A stretch of DNA of 64,000 nucleotides from Conus ventricosus (GCA_018398815.1 CM031609.1:39277002-39341001); one strand, 5' to 3'; positions 48,247 to 61,165 are shown, counted from the first letter of the stretch. Made by a program: numbers and translations. The notes: a model not told the origin generated them from the sequence alone.

Positions 48247-48888
48247 CTAAAGAAGGAACAGAACAAATAAACAAAATGAGAATATTTCTTTTTTTGCCAT
48301 CAACGTAAGAAAAAAAAAAATCAGTAAGAGAACCGCTAACTTTCATCTCTAAGGGAAAAAAACAACAAAGCAAAGATGAAGTGTCATTTTACAATGAAAC
48401 AGCCAACATCAGAAAATAATACAGAACATTCAACAGCATCTCTATTCCACATGCATAAATCTTTCTCTAAACATGCAGCATAACAGCTTAGTAGAATGTC
48501 ACACTTGAAACCACTTTTTTTTTTAAAAAGGAGGCAAAAGTCAATGTACTGACTAAAAAATCTGGGTTGCGCTTTGTAACAAAAAGGGAAAATGCCTTGT
48601 GATAACTTATTCTAATCCACTTCCCCACCAGTCCATTCCAAGTAAAAAGTGTCTGCTATTAAGGTCTAAAATTCTTTTGATTTCCCCATGTTTACATAAA
48701 AAGTGCTAATAACGCTCATCTCCTGCCACTTCTGTACAGTTTGCTGGGATAACGTAAACACTAAAGACATTTATGGACAATAGATGCGGGAATGAAAAGG
48801 GGTTCTGATGCATGGGAAGAGACTAAAACTCTCGTCTGGAACTATCTTAACAGACTGTGACTAAAGTTATTAGCTGAAACTAAGGATA

Positions 48889-48978
48889 AGATAAGATAAG
48901 ATAATGTTGCTTATAGCCCAGCCAGACCGCAGAGGGCCACATCAGGGCTGTCACCACATTAAATCATACTCACCAGTC

Positions 48979-49011
<33 letters not shown>

Positions 49012-49474
49012 CACTTTCACACATCTCGTTAAATGACATCGTCTACAAACGCACCAGAAACTTTGTTAAAATCTTTCTTCCGTAAAATCTTAAATCAGAT
49101 GAAAAATGTAATTTCTCTCAAAAACTTAAGGATCACGTCAGGCGGGACATCCCTGAACAGGATCTTCATGGACTCCGCTGTAAAATTTTGTGTCTCACAT
49201 CGTGCAAGTCCCAACAACTCTAAAAGAACATGTTTCATTGTGAGTGGCGCATGACATGGAATGCACACGGAGCTTCTTCACTCTTTAAAAGGTAAGAATG
49301 GGTAAAATACGAATGGCCGTGTGTGCACCGCACAGAACCGTTTCCTCTTTACGACCTTCCGACGTAGATGGAGGAAGTCCTTAAGGTTTGGACGGATCTG
49401 AAAGAGTTTGTTATTCGTCTGTGTGTTCCAATCCTCTGCAGAGGTCTCTCACATAATCATTAATTTTGGTATAA
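48889..49474 (-). mobile_element. 3' end of the full-length LINE (detached part)
   Basis: Starts at the GATAAGATAAGATAA tail and reads GTTGCTTATAGCCCAGCC onward; breaks off at about 49,474 after ATTAATTTTGG. The flank TGAAACTAAGGATA (48875-48888) is repeated perfectly at 58618-58631, beyond the 5' end of LINE copy B, so this tail and copy B are one insertion. Confidence 0.8.
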
Positions 49475-49744
49475 TTCGAGGATGGGTGGTAAAGACCGAA
49501 ACAAAAAGGGGGTTAAAGAGGAAACAAAAGCAAAGCACAACGTTTCGACTCTAGAGTCTTTTTCAAGTGGCATGAAACTGAGGACACAGAATTGTTTCAA
49601 CAAATCTGAAGTGACAAGAACTCAAAAAAGCAAACACACACACATAAAGGGGAAGGCAAGGGGATTGTTTCAACAAATCTGAAGTGATAAGAACTCAGAA
49701 AACCCCGCACACACACCCACACACACACAAACCCACGCACGCCC

Positions 49745-49878
49745 ACAGAACACACCCCCCCCCTCTTCCCCCCACCCCCACCCCACCCTTTTTTTCTTCC
49801 CCCCCCCCACCCACCCACCCCCCCTTTTTTTTTTTTTTTTTTTTTTTCCCTCCCCTCCCCCCCCCCCCACCCCCCAAC
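49745..49878. repeat. C/T-rich homopolymer tract
   Basis: Long runs of C and T between CA repeats inside the Penelope-like segment. Source of false proline- and glycine-rich frames. Confidence 0.85.
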
Positions 49879-50409
49879 CCACACAACCCCAGTTCGCATG
49901 GATAGTTCGGATGGTGACTCCATCACTTCAGTCCTTGATGTTCAGTCCGTGGGAGTGATCGTACCTAGCCTAGAGATCAGAGATGATTCAAGGAATTTTC
50001 GTGTATGGCATCTGAGTGGTTTGGTGAACAGCAGAGATTGACATATGAAACACGTATGTCCAGGGCTATTGAAATGTGTACCTATGGGGTGTCCTTATTC
50101 AAGTTGACAGCCTGGAGATGTTCCCTGAATCTTTCATCCAGGGTCCGGTAGGTCTCACCACATAGAGTTTGGAACAGAGGCTGCATGAAAGAATGTACAC
50201 CAGGTTGGAGGATCGGCAAGTGAAGGGGGATCTGATGGTGAAACTTTTGCCTGATGGGCCCCTGAGGGTGTTAGTGGTTGTATTTAAAAAGGGGCAGGTT
50301 TTGCATCGGGTTCGTTGCAGCGGTGGTTTCCTGGTGGAGAGCTACTCGGTGAGTCTTTTGTAGTGGCTCGTACTAGATGATCCCTGAGTTGTGTCCCGCA
50401 GGTATGCCA

Positions 50410-51085
50410 CTAATGGAGGTTTGTCGAAGGGGACTTGAGTTTAGGGTCTTTCCTCAGGATGTCAAAGTTTTTCACAAGGATGTTTTTAACTGGGAGGTTG
50501 TGTGGGTGGTAGGTCAGAGTAAGGACAGGTCGGTCAGACTGATCTTTGTTCTGAGACGGGGTCATGGCCTGAGTCCTGGGGGTGCGGAGGGCACGATTGG
50601 CGGCATCGATGATGACTGCTTCAGGGTACCCGCGCTTCGGAAGAAGGAACACATCCAGTTGACCTGCAGTTGAAGTCGTCGTCATTGCTGCACAGTCTTC
50701 TGATGCGACAGAATTGAGAGTAAGGGATGCTCTTCTTGGTAGACTGTGGGTGGCTAGATGTGAACTTGAGGTAAGAATGTGAATCAGTTGCTTTGTAAAA
50801 CACTGATGTTTCAGTTGATCTGTGCTGGTGATGGATACTTGAATGTCTAGAAAAGATACAGTTGTTTCAGAGATGGTGTAGGTGAATTCAGGCTGGGTGG
50901 AATGAAGACACAAAGTGTATGAAAACTAGAAGTTCAGTCCTTGGTGCTTGTGGTGATACCTATGATGTCGTCTATGAAGCGTCTGAAAAATGAGGGACAC
51001 GTCCAGGATACGAAGAGATTATCTGCTCCTCGATGAAAACCCATAAAGAGGCATGCGTAACTCGGCCCCATCTTGGTGCCCATAG
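50410..51085 (-). pseudogene. Penelope-like RT, C-terminal part
   Basis: Contains the FIDD catalytic box (about 50,965-50,982) and the conserved FLDIQV...HPxxTKKSIPYSQ region. Frames alternate between two phases, so indels are present. RT of this class is related to telomerase RT (family knowledge). Confidence 0.78.
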
Positions 51086-51558
51086 CCACCCTCGGGTTTG
51101 AACAAGTGGCAATCGCCGAAGCAGAAACTATTCAGTCCACACTCTATCACTGCCAACAATTTTTCCGCAGATTACGACTTGCAGCACACTTTCAAGACCA
51201 GTGCTCCCTCTCCACAAGTACAAACAACAATGACATCGCTCACCTCTTCCCAAAGGAGCGTGGAATATGGACACCCAAACCGGAGAATTCTCTTCCGTTG
51301 ATTTTTACATTGACAAGTGCACACAGGAAATCCAACAACTAAGCTTCCAACCTCTGAAACACTCAACCTGTCGATGATGAGTGGAGAGCACTACATGATT
51401 TGAAGAAAAGAACAGATGTGGTAATCAACCTGCCGATGGGTGGGCGTAGTGTGTGGCAAAGACTACAGAAGGGTAAAAAAACCGCTGCTGCCGACTTTAC
51501 CCCCATTGGGACAACTGGACGACTTGTAGAAAATGTGCAGAGCTATTGCATCGGCTCT

Positions 51559-53205
51559 CAACTGAGCTAGACTGTGGGAAACGATGGGCCCAAATCTATG
51601 CCCTTCCGTAGAAGACTCCGACGAAAGGCCCTACCGTGGACGGTCAAGTAGACTGTGATGGTGAGACAGCTCTTTTTCATTCATCGCTCCCTGCACGCTG
51701 TCCTGGTTTTGTGCGGGGCTCGCCTGCCTGAAATTCTTTTCCTGCGATGCTCTGACTTGGATCTAACTGGAGCCAGCGTAGCCCTCACACTCGCCCCACA
51801 TGCGCCGCCCATTGTCCTGAGAACGCCCTGCCGTCTCACCGGCTGACGCTAGCGGAGATGGTCGCACTGATGAAGTGGAGGATTCTGCTATGGAGCCACT
51901 GTTCTCGCACGGGTGGCTGGAGGCTTCGGAGTGTTTGACGGAACTCATGCAGATGCAATCCTCAGAGGCTGGTTACGCCTAAAGAGGGCAAAGAACAAAT
52001 ACACAAAACAAGTAATTATTTTTCTTTTTTTGCCATCAACGTAAGAAAAACAAACATCATAAGAGAACCGCTAACTTTATCTCTAAGGAAAAAACAACAA
52101 AGTCAAAGATAAGTGTTTTTACAATGAAACGACCACATCAAACTAAGTTCGAACATCACAGCCATCTCTATTCACATGCAAAATCTTCTCTAAATCTGCA
52201 GCATCAGCTTGTCAGAATGTCACACTTGAAACCACTTTTTTTTTTCAAAAGGAGCTAAACAGTCAATGTCAACTGACTCGAAGAATCTGGGTGCCCGTTG
52301 AACAAAAGGAAATGCTTGTGAGAACTTTATTCTAATCCACTTCCCCACACAGTCCCATTCACCTAGTAAAAATTCTGCTATTAAGGTCTAAATCATCCTT
52401 TACATATCCTCCATGTTTCACAAAAAAGTGTAAGTAAGCCACTCCTGCCAACTCGTACAGTTTACTGGAACACCTGAAAACCTAAAGCCATTTATGGACA
52501 ATAGAACATGCGGGAATGACAGGGGTTCTGATGCATGGATAAGCTAAAACCCCTTCCTGGAACTATCTAACAGACTGTGACTAAAGTTATTAGCTGAAAC
52601 TAACGGATGAGATAAGACTAAGATAAATGTTCTTAGGAACATCCCAGCGTCAACTGATAAGGACCACCATCAGGGTACACTCAATCAGTTAAAATCTTAT
52701 CACCAGTCAATCTCTCGTTAACAAAAACACAAATAAAAAAACAAAAAAAAAACACTTATCACACATCTCGTTAAAGTACATCGTCCTACACAACTCACCA
52801 GGACAATTTGTTCAAAAATCATTTTGTTCCGTAAAAAAAATAAATCAGATGAAAAAAATGAGTTTTAGTCGGAAAAACTTAAGGATCGACGTCAGGCGGG
52901 ACATGCTGAACAGGGTCTTCATGGGACGTCCGCTGTAATGTGTTGTGTGTCGACATCGTCAAGTCCACACTCTAAAAGAATTGTTTCAAATTGTGCTGGC
53001 GCATGACATGGAATGCACCTTTGAGTTCTTCACTCTTTAAAGTAAGAATGGTAAAATACGAATGCCGTGTGTCGCCGCCAAGTTTCTCTTTAAAGACTCC
53101 ATAGATGGGAGGAAGTTCTTAAGTGTTTGTCGGATCTGAAAGCCCTTTTGTTTATTACCCCTCTGTATACGTGTGTTCAAAAACCTCCGCAAGGTCTCTC
53201 AAATC
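51559..53205 (-). pseudogene. Error-rich second copy of MTSS1-like exon, intron and LINE tail
   Basis: Aligns in order and orientation to about 47,818-49,460, with an indel or substitution every few bases. The exon part (to about 51,985) keeps blocks such as GGAGGCTTCGGAGTGTT and CTGATGAAGTGGAGGAT but no open frame. The divergence is spread evenly over exon and intron, unlike biological decay. It merges into clean LINE sequence at about 53,205. Confidence 0.85.
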
Positions 53206-53372
53206 ATTAATTTTGGGTTTCACATCTGAGCAGGGGATATAAGTGTTGGACAGTTCTCTCTTGTGGCGTTCTTGGCTAAACGATCAACCATTTCGTTCCC
53301 GCCGATGCCAACATGACCAGGAACCCAAGCAAGAGTAATGTTGTAACCGTCCGCCTTCAACTTACTAAAAAG

Positions 53373-53990
53373 TTAAAAAAAAAGTAAAAGTTCTGGATGC
53401 TGAAGGTTGCGGCCAGCTATGGCCTCCAAAGCTGACAGCGAATCCAACAGAACCAGAAAGTCCCTCTTTGAAGAATGTGAGATTATCTTCAAAGCCAAAA
53501 CCAGAGCAGTAAGTTCAGCAGAATAGACAGAAGCATCTGAATGAATATGTTCCAACAGTATCTGAGAAGGAGCCCCAGGGCAGTAGGCTGCACAGGCCAC
53601 TCCATCTTCAGATTTGGAACCGTCAGTAAAAACTTTTTGACAGGATGGGAATTTCAAACAGAGCTCAGCATACAATGCCTTGTACGCCAGAGAGCTGGTA
53701 GACTCTTTGCGAAAAGCTGCAAGATCAAAACGAATCTCTGGCGTGAAGAAGGTCCACGGTGGTTGATCCGGAAACTTGGAAAAATCAGATACTACACCTA
53801 GGTCTAGACCTGCATTCCGCACGTGAGGCTGCATACGAAGACCAAACGGCGGAATACATTTAGGGTTGTTTACAAACTTACTTTGGAACGGAGGATCAAA
53901 GACACAGTCATAGGCAGGGTTTTCTGGTTCCGAGAACAGTCTGATGTAATAATTCAAAGACAGTTTCAGCCTGCGGTTGGACAGTGAAGG
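53373..53990 (-). pseudogene. LINE copy B RNase H domain
   Basis: FTDGSKSEDGVACAAYC, YSAELTALVLALKI and LDSLSALEAIAG match copy A closely; the C-terminal GHVGIGGNEMVD part is past a frame change near 53,370. Confidence 0.87.
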
Positions 53991-53999
53991 TTCCCCGCC

Positions 54000-55200
54000 T
54001 CTGCGTACAGGCTGTACACAGGGGTGTGCGGAACGCTCCAAGACAGAGACGAAGCCCTTGATGGTGGATAGGGTCCAAGAGTTTGAGGTAAGACGATCTT
54101 GCGGAGCCGTACACAGCACAACCGTAGTCCAATTTGGAACGGACCAAGGCTCTGTAGAGGTGCAGCAAAGTTTTCTTATCAGCGCCCCAGTCAGTGTGCG
54201 CTACGACCCGCAGAATATTCAGTGCTTTCTGGCAAGCAGTTTTGAGGTTTTTAATATGGCTGAGAAAGTTAAGTTTTTGGTCAAAAATGACTCCCAGAAA
54301 TTTGGCCTCTTTAACAGCTGGGATGGGAGATTTCCCTACTTGAAGTTCAGGATCTGGGAAAAACTGACGGAAATTATGGAAGTGAATACACTGCGTCTTT
54401 GTTGGAGAAAAGGTGAAACCGTTTTCATCCGCCCACCGATGGATTTTATCTACGCAAAGCTGGAGCCTGCGCTGGACACTCGGTACAGGCTTCCAGTTGG
54501 TAGACAGCGAAATCATCCACAAACAATGAGCAGTCTGAACCCTGCTGAACTGATTTCACAATGTTGTTGATCTTTATGCTAAAGAGGGCAGGAGACAGTA
54601 GCTCCCCTGTGGAACACCCAACTCCTGCTCGTGAACATCAGAGAGAGTGGTGCCAACCCGGACCTGAAACTGTCGTTCTGCCAAAAAATTTTGAATAAAA
54701 AGCGGAAGATGACCTCGAAAACCCAGATCGTGGAGATCATGAAGTATCCCCGCCTTCCAGGTAGTATCGTAGGCCTTCTCCAAGTCGAAAAAAATTGCCA
54801 CAGCATGCTGTTTGTTCAGAAAGGCATTCCGAAGTGTAGATTCCAGACGAATCAAATGGTCAACTGTAGACCGATGTTTGCGGAAACCACACTGTTCTTT
54901 CGCCAAAAGGCCATCGGTTTCGAGTTTCCACATGAGCCTAGCATTGACCATTTTCTCCATCAGTTTACAGACACAGCTGGTCAAAGCTATGGGACGGTAG
55001 TTTGAAGGGTTAGAAAGATCTTTTCCAGGTTTGGGGATGGGAATAATGAGGGCTTTCCGCCAAGAGGGTGGAAAAAAACCTGTAGTCCACACATGGTTGT
55101 AGACCTGTAGCAGTGTGTTCAGACCTTCTAGCGGAAGATGTTTCAACAGCTGATAATGGATTTCATCTATACCTGGAGAGGAATCGCTGCAAGAAAGTAA
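54000..55200 (-). pseudogene. LINE copy B reverse transcriptase
   Basis: Motifs as in copy A: SWRKALIIPIPKPGKDLSN, YRPIALTSCVCKLMEKM, FFDLEKAYDTTWKAGI, ELGVPQGS, then a frame change near 54,600 and DKIHRWADENGF, KFLGVIFDQKLNFLSHIKNL. The DD catalytic box lies near the frame change at about 54,520. Confidence 0.87.
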
Positions 55201-55953
55201 GGCAGATTTCAGCTCGTTTAACGTGAAAGGAAGAATTGTAGTCTTCCATGTTATCGGACGAAAAGTTGCAGGGTGATTTTTCTTTTAGGGCTTTGTTTTT
55301 GACAAAAGTGGCTGATTTATTAGAAGAAGAGGAATTCTTTTCAATGGTTGAAGCAAGCAGATTAGCAACTGCTTTCTTCTCTGTTATTAAAGAATCCGAA
55401 AACTTGAGATGGTTCACAGTGGGACAGGTGTTCTTCCCTTTGATTTTCTTAATGATGTTCCACACTTTTTTCTTAGAAGTTTTTGATGTCAGCCTGGAGC
55501 AGAAGCTTCTCCAGGACCGACGTTTACTGATTTTAAAAGTGTGTCTTAATTTAGCACGGAGTTTCTGATGGGCTCGAGGTTGGGACCCGAAGGTCGTTGG
55601 TATACCTGACGCTGAGCCCGTTTTCTAACTTTAGAAATTTGTTGGCATTCTGAATCGAACCAGGGTGTTTTTGGCAGTTGAAGTTTATCGGAAGACACTG
55701 GAATACAGGCTTTAGCACATTTGATTATAGTGTTAGTCAGTGATTCTGCTGGGTCCGGACTCTGAAGAAAATCAGTGTCCTGGAACTCCTTGGAAATAGT
55801 GGCTGCAAAGAGATCCCAGTTTGCTTTCTTATAATTGAGATGCTGAGAGACAGAGACGTGCTCAATTAATACAGGTTGTAGAAGGACAGGAAATGGTCAC
55901 TTCCGTGCAGATCGTCATGGACAGACCACTCATAGTCCAGGACCAGCGAGGGG

Positions 55954-56523
55954 TCACAAACCGACAAATCTAAACACAGAAAGTGAACCTGTGGAAGAGT
56001 GGAGGTAAGTTGCTGATCCGTCGTTCAGACAACACAAATCCAAGTCTGAAAGGACATCCTCAATTAGCAGACCTCTGGATGACGTACCGGCACTACCCCA
56101 AAGAGGATTGTGACCGTTAAAGTCACCCAACAGCAAAAAAGGTCGAGGAAGTTCTCCTATCAGACTGACAAGGTCCTGACGACAAACCGGGACAGAAGGT
56201 GGGAGATAAAGGGAACAGATTGTCACAGTCTTGTGGAGAGTAACTCTCGCAGCTACAGCCTGAAGGGAGGTAGACAGAGCAACAGGACTATACAACAAAG
56301 TTTTATGTAGGAGAAGGGCAACACCGCCCGACAGTCCCAACGTGGATGGTTGTGCAGGTTTTGAAAGAATATTAAAGCCAGAAAGAGTAAAGGTCTTCTG
56401 GCTTTGAATTTGAGTTTCCTGAAGAGCCACGACAGAAGGTTCTATAGACTGACACAGAAGCTGCAGCTCCTCAAAGTTGGAATTTAATCCACAGATATTC
56501 CAATGGAATATTGTACTATCCAT
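55954..56523 (-). pseudogene. LINE copy B AP-type endonuclease
   Basis: Begins MDSTIFHWNICGLNSNFEEL and has VVALQETQI (catalytic Glu) and FLLLGDFNGHNPLWG, the signature of apurinic-like endonucleases that nick target DNA. Frame lost at about 55,955; the rest of the domain is fragmented to about 55,600. Confidence 0.88.
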
Positions 56524-56548
56524 GGTGCAGAGGCGAAAAGGAGAGAAA

Positions 56549-57880
56549 TCAGGTCATCTCCTCTTCAACGTCCGCTTCTAATGGAGCGAATTTATTAGTT
56601 AGTTTCACTGGACTGTGGTGGTCTTTGGACCTGCTGGCAGACTTGCCCGCAGGTGACAAAGGCCTGGAATTTGGAGATGGTGGAGGTCTGGATTTAGGAG
56701 ATGGTGGAGGTTTTTTCCTCATCTCCACCGTCTCCACACTGGGTGGAACTCCCTTGCCCGCACGGGCACTGGATAGGAGAGTTCGAGGCGAATTGCTGGT
56801 TTTTTAATCTGCCCAGCAGCAGATGTTGTAGACTGCTGGGCAGTCTGAGGGGTGGCGGATTTTTTGCCTCCATCAGGGGCAGTCACTTTGGGTGGGAAGG
56901 TGGTGGACCTGCTTCCACCAGAGTTGACAATTTCACCTTGCAATGTTTTGGAAATATGTAAAGTCATCAGTCTGACAGCAGACTGATCGAGTGGGAACTG
57001 CGGGAACCGTCTTTACGGCCGAAGCATATGAAGCTGTTGGAGTCTGACTGCCCACAACCTGCTTGCGGCTTCAAAAAAGGAGATCTTCTTTTCTGTTTTA
57101 ATTCGTTGAATGGTGGATTCCTGAATCCAAAGAGGACAGTTTCTGGAAGAGGAGGGATGGTCGCCACCGCAGTTAGCACAATGTGCCGGATCTTTGCACG
57201 GCCCATCGTGGGTCGCCTTGCAGCAAACACCGCACACCTCCTGCCCAGAACAGCGGTCTCTGACATGGCCAAACCTCTGGCATCTGAAACACCTCAACGG
57301 GGAGGCACATAGAGCTGAACATGAACATTCAAGTAACCGACTTTGATGACCGGAGGCAACACAGGGTTGCAGAATGTCAGAAAGAGGGTGTTGGAAGCCA
57401 CTCTCTCTGAACCTTTCTTTACCGACACCCTGCGCACCTCCGTCACACCCTGGGACGCCAGTTCTGTTTTGATCTCTGCTTCCGAGACACCTGCTAACTC
57501 TCGACAGCGAATCACACCTTTCGACGAATTCAACTGTTTATGGGAGTCACCCTGATCTCCCTATCCACTAGTTTGGTTCCTTTCAACAGCTGTTCAGATT
57601 GTTTCTGTGATCGACATTGAATAAGAAACGAACCATTCCTCAACCTTTTTATGGACCTAGGTTCACCTGCTATACCATGAAAGCCCTTTTGGATAGCAAA
57701 AGGGCTCAGAGCTGAAAGGGGTCTTTCCTGCTCTGTCCCTTCCACCACGAGCCAGGAAGCCCAGAAACCTGTCCTCTGTCTTACCTCACTGTCAGAATCA
57801 CTATCTGTTTGAGAAAGCCCTGAAATAGGGGATACAGCCTTCCTCTTCCGTTTGGGGGGATATTTTTTGAAAAAGCCATG
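56549..57880 (-). pseudogene. LINE copy B ORF1 (nucleic-acid-binding protein)
   Basis: A KRKRKAVSP basic start, a central RNA-binding-like region (SFLIQCRSQKQSEQLLKG; IKTELASQGVTEVRRVSV), then three knuckles (CFRCQRFGHVRDRC, CGVCCKATHDGPC, CANCGGDHPSSSRNC) and a Pro/Ser-rich tail (PPPSPKSRPPPSPNSRP). Frame changes occur near 57,535, 57,297, 56,970 and 56,730; near the start a T-run (about 57,875) also breaks the frame. Confidence 0.82.
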
Positions 57881-58631
57881 TTAAGTTTATTATATTTCAT
57901 CCCTCCCTTACCCACCCACCTTGGAGTCCAACTAAGGGGCCAGGGCCAAGAAACCAATGTCTTGACCCCTTCCAGGCTTCGGGAGAGACATACAACAGAC
58001 AAAAACCTACCAACCCTATCCCCCCTGATCATGCCCAACTCCCGGGAACAGAGAGCTGAGCACTGCAGGGGTTACCTTGGCCAGCCGGAGAAATGCCTGT
58101 TTTGACCCAGCCCCAAAAAGGGGAGCCGATTAGTACACCTGGGCCAAAGTGTACTTCCTGTCTAGGAGAGGTCCGAGCCAAAGTGATGTGTTGAGAGCGC
58201 TGGCCCTCTCAATCACCAGGATCTCATCCCCCTCCGACACAGGTCGCACCGCACGGCAAACGCGGCGGATCTTAAGGAGACCACAGAGAGAAAAGAAGTG
58301 TGGAAAAGAAGACTTGAAGGGGAGACGAAGATAGAAAAGGCCGAAATAAGGAAGGCAGAAAACAAGAAAAGGAGAAAGGCGGGTTACTCTTAGTCAGGAT
58401 CCTCACCCTTAGCCTATCTGACATGGGAAGCCCTACCAGGGGCATCAACTCCTTACCACGTTATGCTTAGGCCAGACAGCATCTGCACTTCTCAGGCCTA
58501 GAAGTAGTTTAAAAAACCAGCCTATCCTCAAGTATTGATGCCCCCGCCAGCAAAGCCTAAGGGATCACAGGACCACGCAAGCCCTCCGACCACGGCACGG
58601 TTGCAACCCCCGGAGGGTGAAACTAAGGATA

Positions 58632-59105
58632 GCCTGAGACTATGTCACATACTAAGAAGACAAAATATATAAAACAGCAAACAAGAGCTCAGCCCTATCT
58701 ACAAAATGTGTGCAACAACATCTGATAGTTGCTGAGCTATCAACATATCTTATAAAGCAAATAAAACCATGCCATGCCCAGGGTGCTGCCATTCCAAGTA
58801 ATTTATCTAGTTTCAAAAAGATGGAAAAAGAACAAAATGGTATACACAAGAGAGCCACAAGAATGACATAAAGACCTGTAGGGGGAAATTAACCCTGTAG
58901 AATTGACAATTACCGTCCAGTCTGGACAGAGCGCAGTCTCTCTACCTAGTTGCCACACAAAAAAACAATAACAAAAAAGCTGGCATGATTCAAACTGCAA
59001 ACGTGATAATTGTGCAGACTTTCTAGAACAATGACAGGCAAACAGCCCACAAAGGCAGAAGAAGAAAAAAATTCAAACAGTAAACAACAGTAAAGATCAA
59101 AAAGG

Positions 59106-59142
<37 letters not shown>

Positions 59143-60500
59143 CCAGACTCGAAGAAAGTGACGGAGACCAAAGAATTTCAAGCACAGAACTACCAGAAGG
59201 CGGGTATATAATTTAAACTGAAAAAGCACCACGCATCCCAACAGGGGTTGAGGGTCAGGGAGAAAAACAAAAGCAAACATGAAAGGTTTTATTACCAGTG
59301 CAAAACCAAGTAAAGCAACCACAAAAATCAGTGAGGAAGAAAAAACACAAGCAGCAACAAAAATGGGGAGTTTGATACATAAATGAAAAGAAGAAAAGTA
59401 TTTATCACTCTATCAACACACGCCACCAGCTTATTGCACCTCTACTCATTTGCCATAAAGAATTTTCACCAAGACCACAATCAGAGCAAAATGTGCCAGA
59501 AACAAAACCAGATGCATTGACCCCTTGACTGCAACTGTTGAACCCGCTTGTGAGCCCAGCGCCATCTCACAATGTGGCTGCTGAACCTGCTAACCGTGGA
59601 CACCTATTGTTGGAAAGTTTGCCAACACGTCCTGCATTGTGTTGTTTGTTAAAGTACAGCTTTGCAATCAAAGGGTTAAAGCAGAATACCAGAAGGGCAC
59701 TTGAGAGAGAGAGTAGACCTTCATGGTCAAGGTAGAATGAACCCTGAACCTGCCTTTAATTCACATAAGTTTTATCCTTGGGCCACATTTTATCTTTCCA
59801 TCTAAGTTGGGTTGAAACTGGTCCTTCATTTTTGTTGTTGTTGTTGTTGTTGTTGTTGTTGCTGCTTTCTTTGGCTGACAGACACAAGCCAACAGGTGTG
59901 GGTGAAAAAAGAAAATCTTTGGCACGAGTAAAAAGCTGCAGCCTACACATGTTTCAGAAGAAACTGGCCTACAGACATAAACTCAGGAAACATTTGCACC
60001 TGACAGAGAGGAATTATAGAAACAACCAGAGACAATGGTTCCCATTTAAGAAATTAATAGAGGATAAATTGAAAGAAAAAAGCATATGCTGTATTTCTTC
60101 TGTTGTCCTGCCACCTCAGTGCATAGTTAGAACATGGATAATATGGCTGTTTTATTTGCTTTCTCCACATGCCATCAAGAATTTGATGTGAGATTGTATG
60201 CAAAATAAGTTACATGTTGTTATGCATGGTATCACTATCCCGCATTGGAATCTTTTTCTCTGTATGCCTAATAAAAAAAGTTCTTAAGAAAAAAAAAAGT
60301 TAACTAAAAAGTGTTTAAAATATGAAAATGAATGAAACAGTAATCAGTCCTCATGTTCCCTTACATTCCCTCATTTCCCTTCTTGTCCTGCACCACACTC
60401 CTACTCCCCTCCCCTCCCCCAAACTTTCTTTCCATCCCCCTGAAATCCTAAACCTCCTTTCTCCCCTCCTGTCTCCATCCTCCTCTTTATTTCCCAGCAT
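58632..60500. other. MTSS1-like last intron, right of the LINE
   Basis: AT-rich, with A-runs near 59,105 and a (GTT)n tract at 59,831-59,862. No exon or element recognised. Confidence 0.5.
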
Positions 60501-61165
60501 AGATTCTAATTGCATCACTGTTCTGTATCTACTTCCCAGCTTAGATTCTAATTGCATCACTGTTCTGTATCTACTTCCCTGCTTAGATTCTAATTGCATC
60601 ACTGTTCTGTATCTACTTCCCTGCTTAGATTCTAATTGCATCACTGTTCTGTATCTACTTCCCAGCATAGATTCTAATTGCATCACTGTTCTGTATCTAC
60701 TTCCCTGCTTAGATTCTAATTTCATCACTGTTCTGTATCTACTTCCCTGCTTAGATTCTAATTGCATCACTGTTCTGTATCTACTTCCCTGCTTAGATTC
60801 TAATTGCATCACTGTTCTGTATCTACTTCCCTGCTTAGATTCTAATTGCATCACTGTTCTGTATCTACTTCCCAGCATAGATTCTAATTGCATCACTGTT
60901 CTGTATCTACTTCCCTGCTTAGATTCTAATTTCATCACTGTTCTGTATCTACTTCCCTGCTTAGATTCTAATTGCATCACTGTTCTGTATCTACTTCCCT
61001 GCTTAGATTCTAATTGCATCACTGTTCTGTATCTACTTCCCTGCTTAGATTCTAATTTCATCACTGTTCTGTATCTACTTCCCTGCTTAGATTCTAATTT
61101 CATCACTGTTCTGTACCTACTTCCCAGCTTAGATTCTAATTTCATCACTGTTCTATACCTATTCT
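60501..61165. repeat. 42-bp minisatellite, 16 units, open on both strands
   Basis: Units starting AGATTCTAAT recur every 42 bp from 60,501 to 61,131. Because 42 is divisible by three, one frame on each strand stays open: LDSNCITVLYLLPC repeats on plus (300-codon frame) and a MKLESKQGSRYRTV-type repeat on minus. Units differ at a few fixed positions (GCATC/TCATC; AGCATAG/TGCTTAG), forming a higher-order pattern. Not taken as a gene. Confidence 0.95.

Larger units (their letters stand above)
49475..51558. mobile_element. Penelope-like element fragments, inverted about 51,090
   Basis: On the minus strand 50,410-51,080 encodes Penelope-type RT motifs (FRRFIDDIIG; TVSFLDIQVSI; KATDSHSYLKF; SIPYSQFCRIRRLCS), and 50,060-50,165 encodes a GIY-YIG endonuclease signature (GETYRTLDERFREHLQ). 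On the plus strand 51,090-51,530 encodes an N-terminal RT part (DEWRALHDLKKRTDVVI). The two halves thus point towards each other. A decayed hammerhead-like motif lies at 49,541-49,567. All frames are broken. Confidence 0.78.
52609..58617 (-). mobile_element. LINE copy B, full-length I-like non-LTR element
   Basis: About 6 kb from the 5' end next to TGAAACTAAGGATA (58618-58631) to the tail beside a noisy copy of the same 14-mer (52595-52608). Order on the minus strand: 5' UTR, ORF1 with three zinc knuckles, endonuclease, RT, RNase H, 3' UTR, GATAA-type tail. It lies in the last intron of the MTSS1-like gene, same orientation. Confidence 0.9.
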
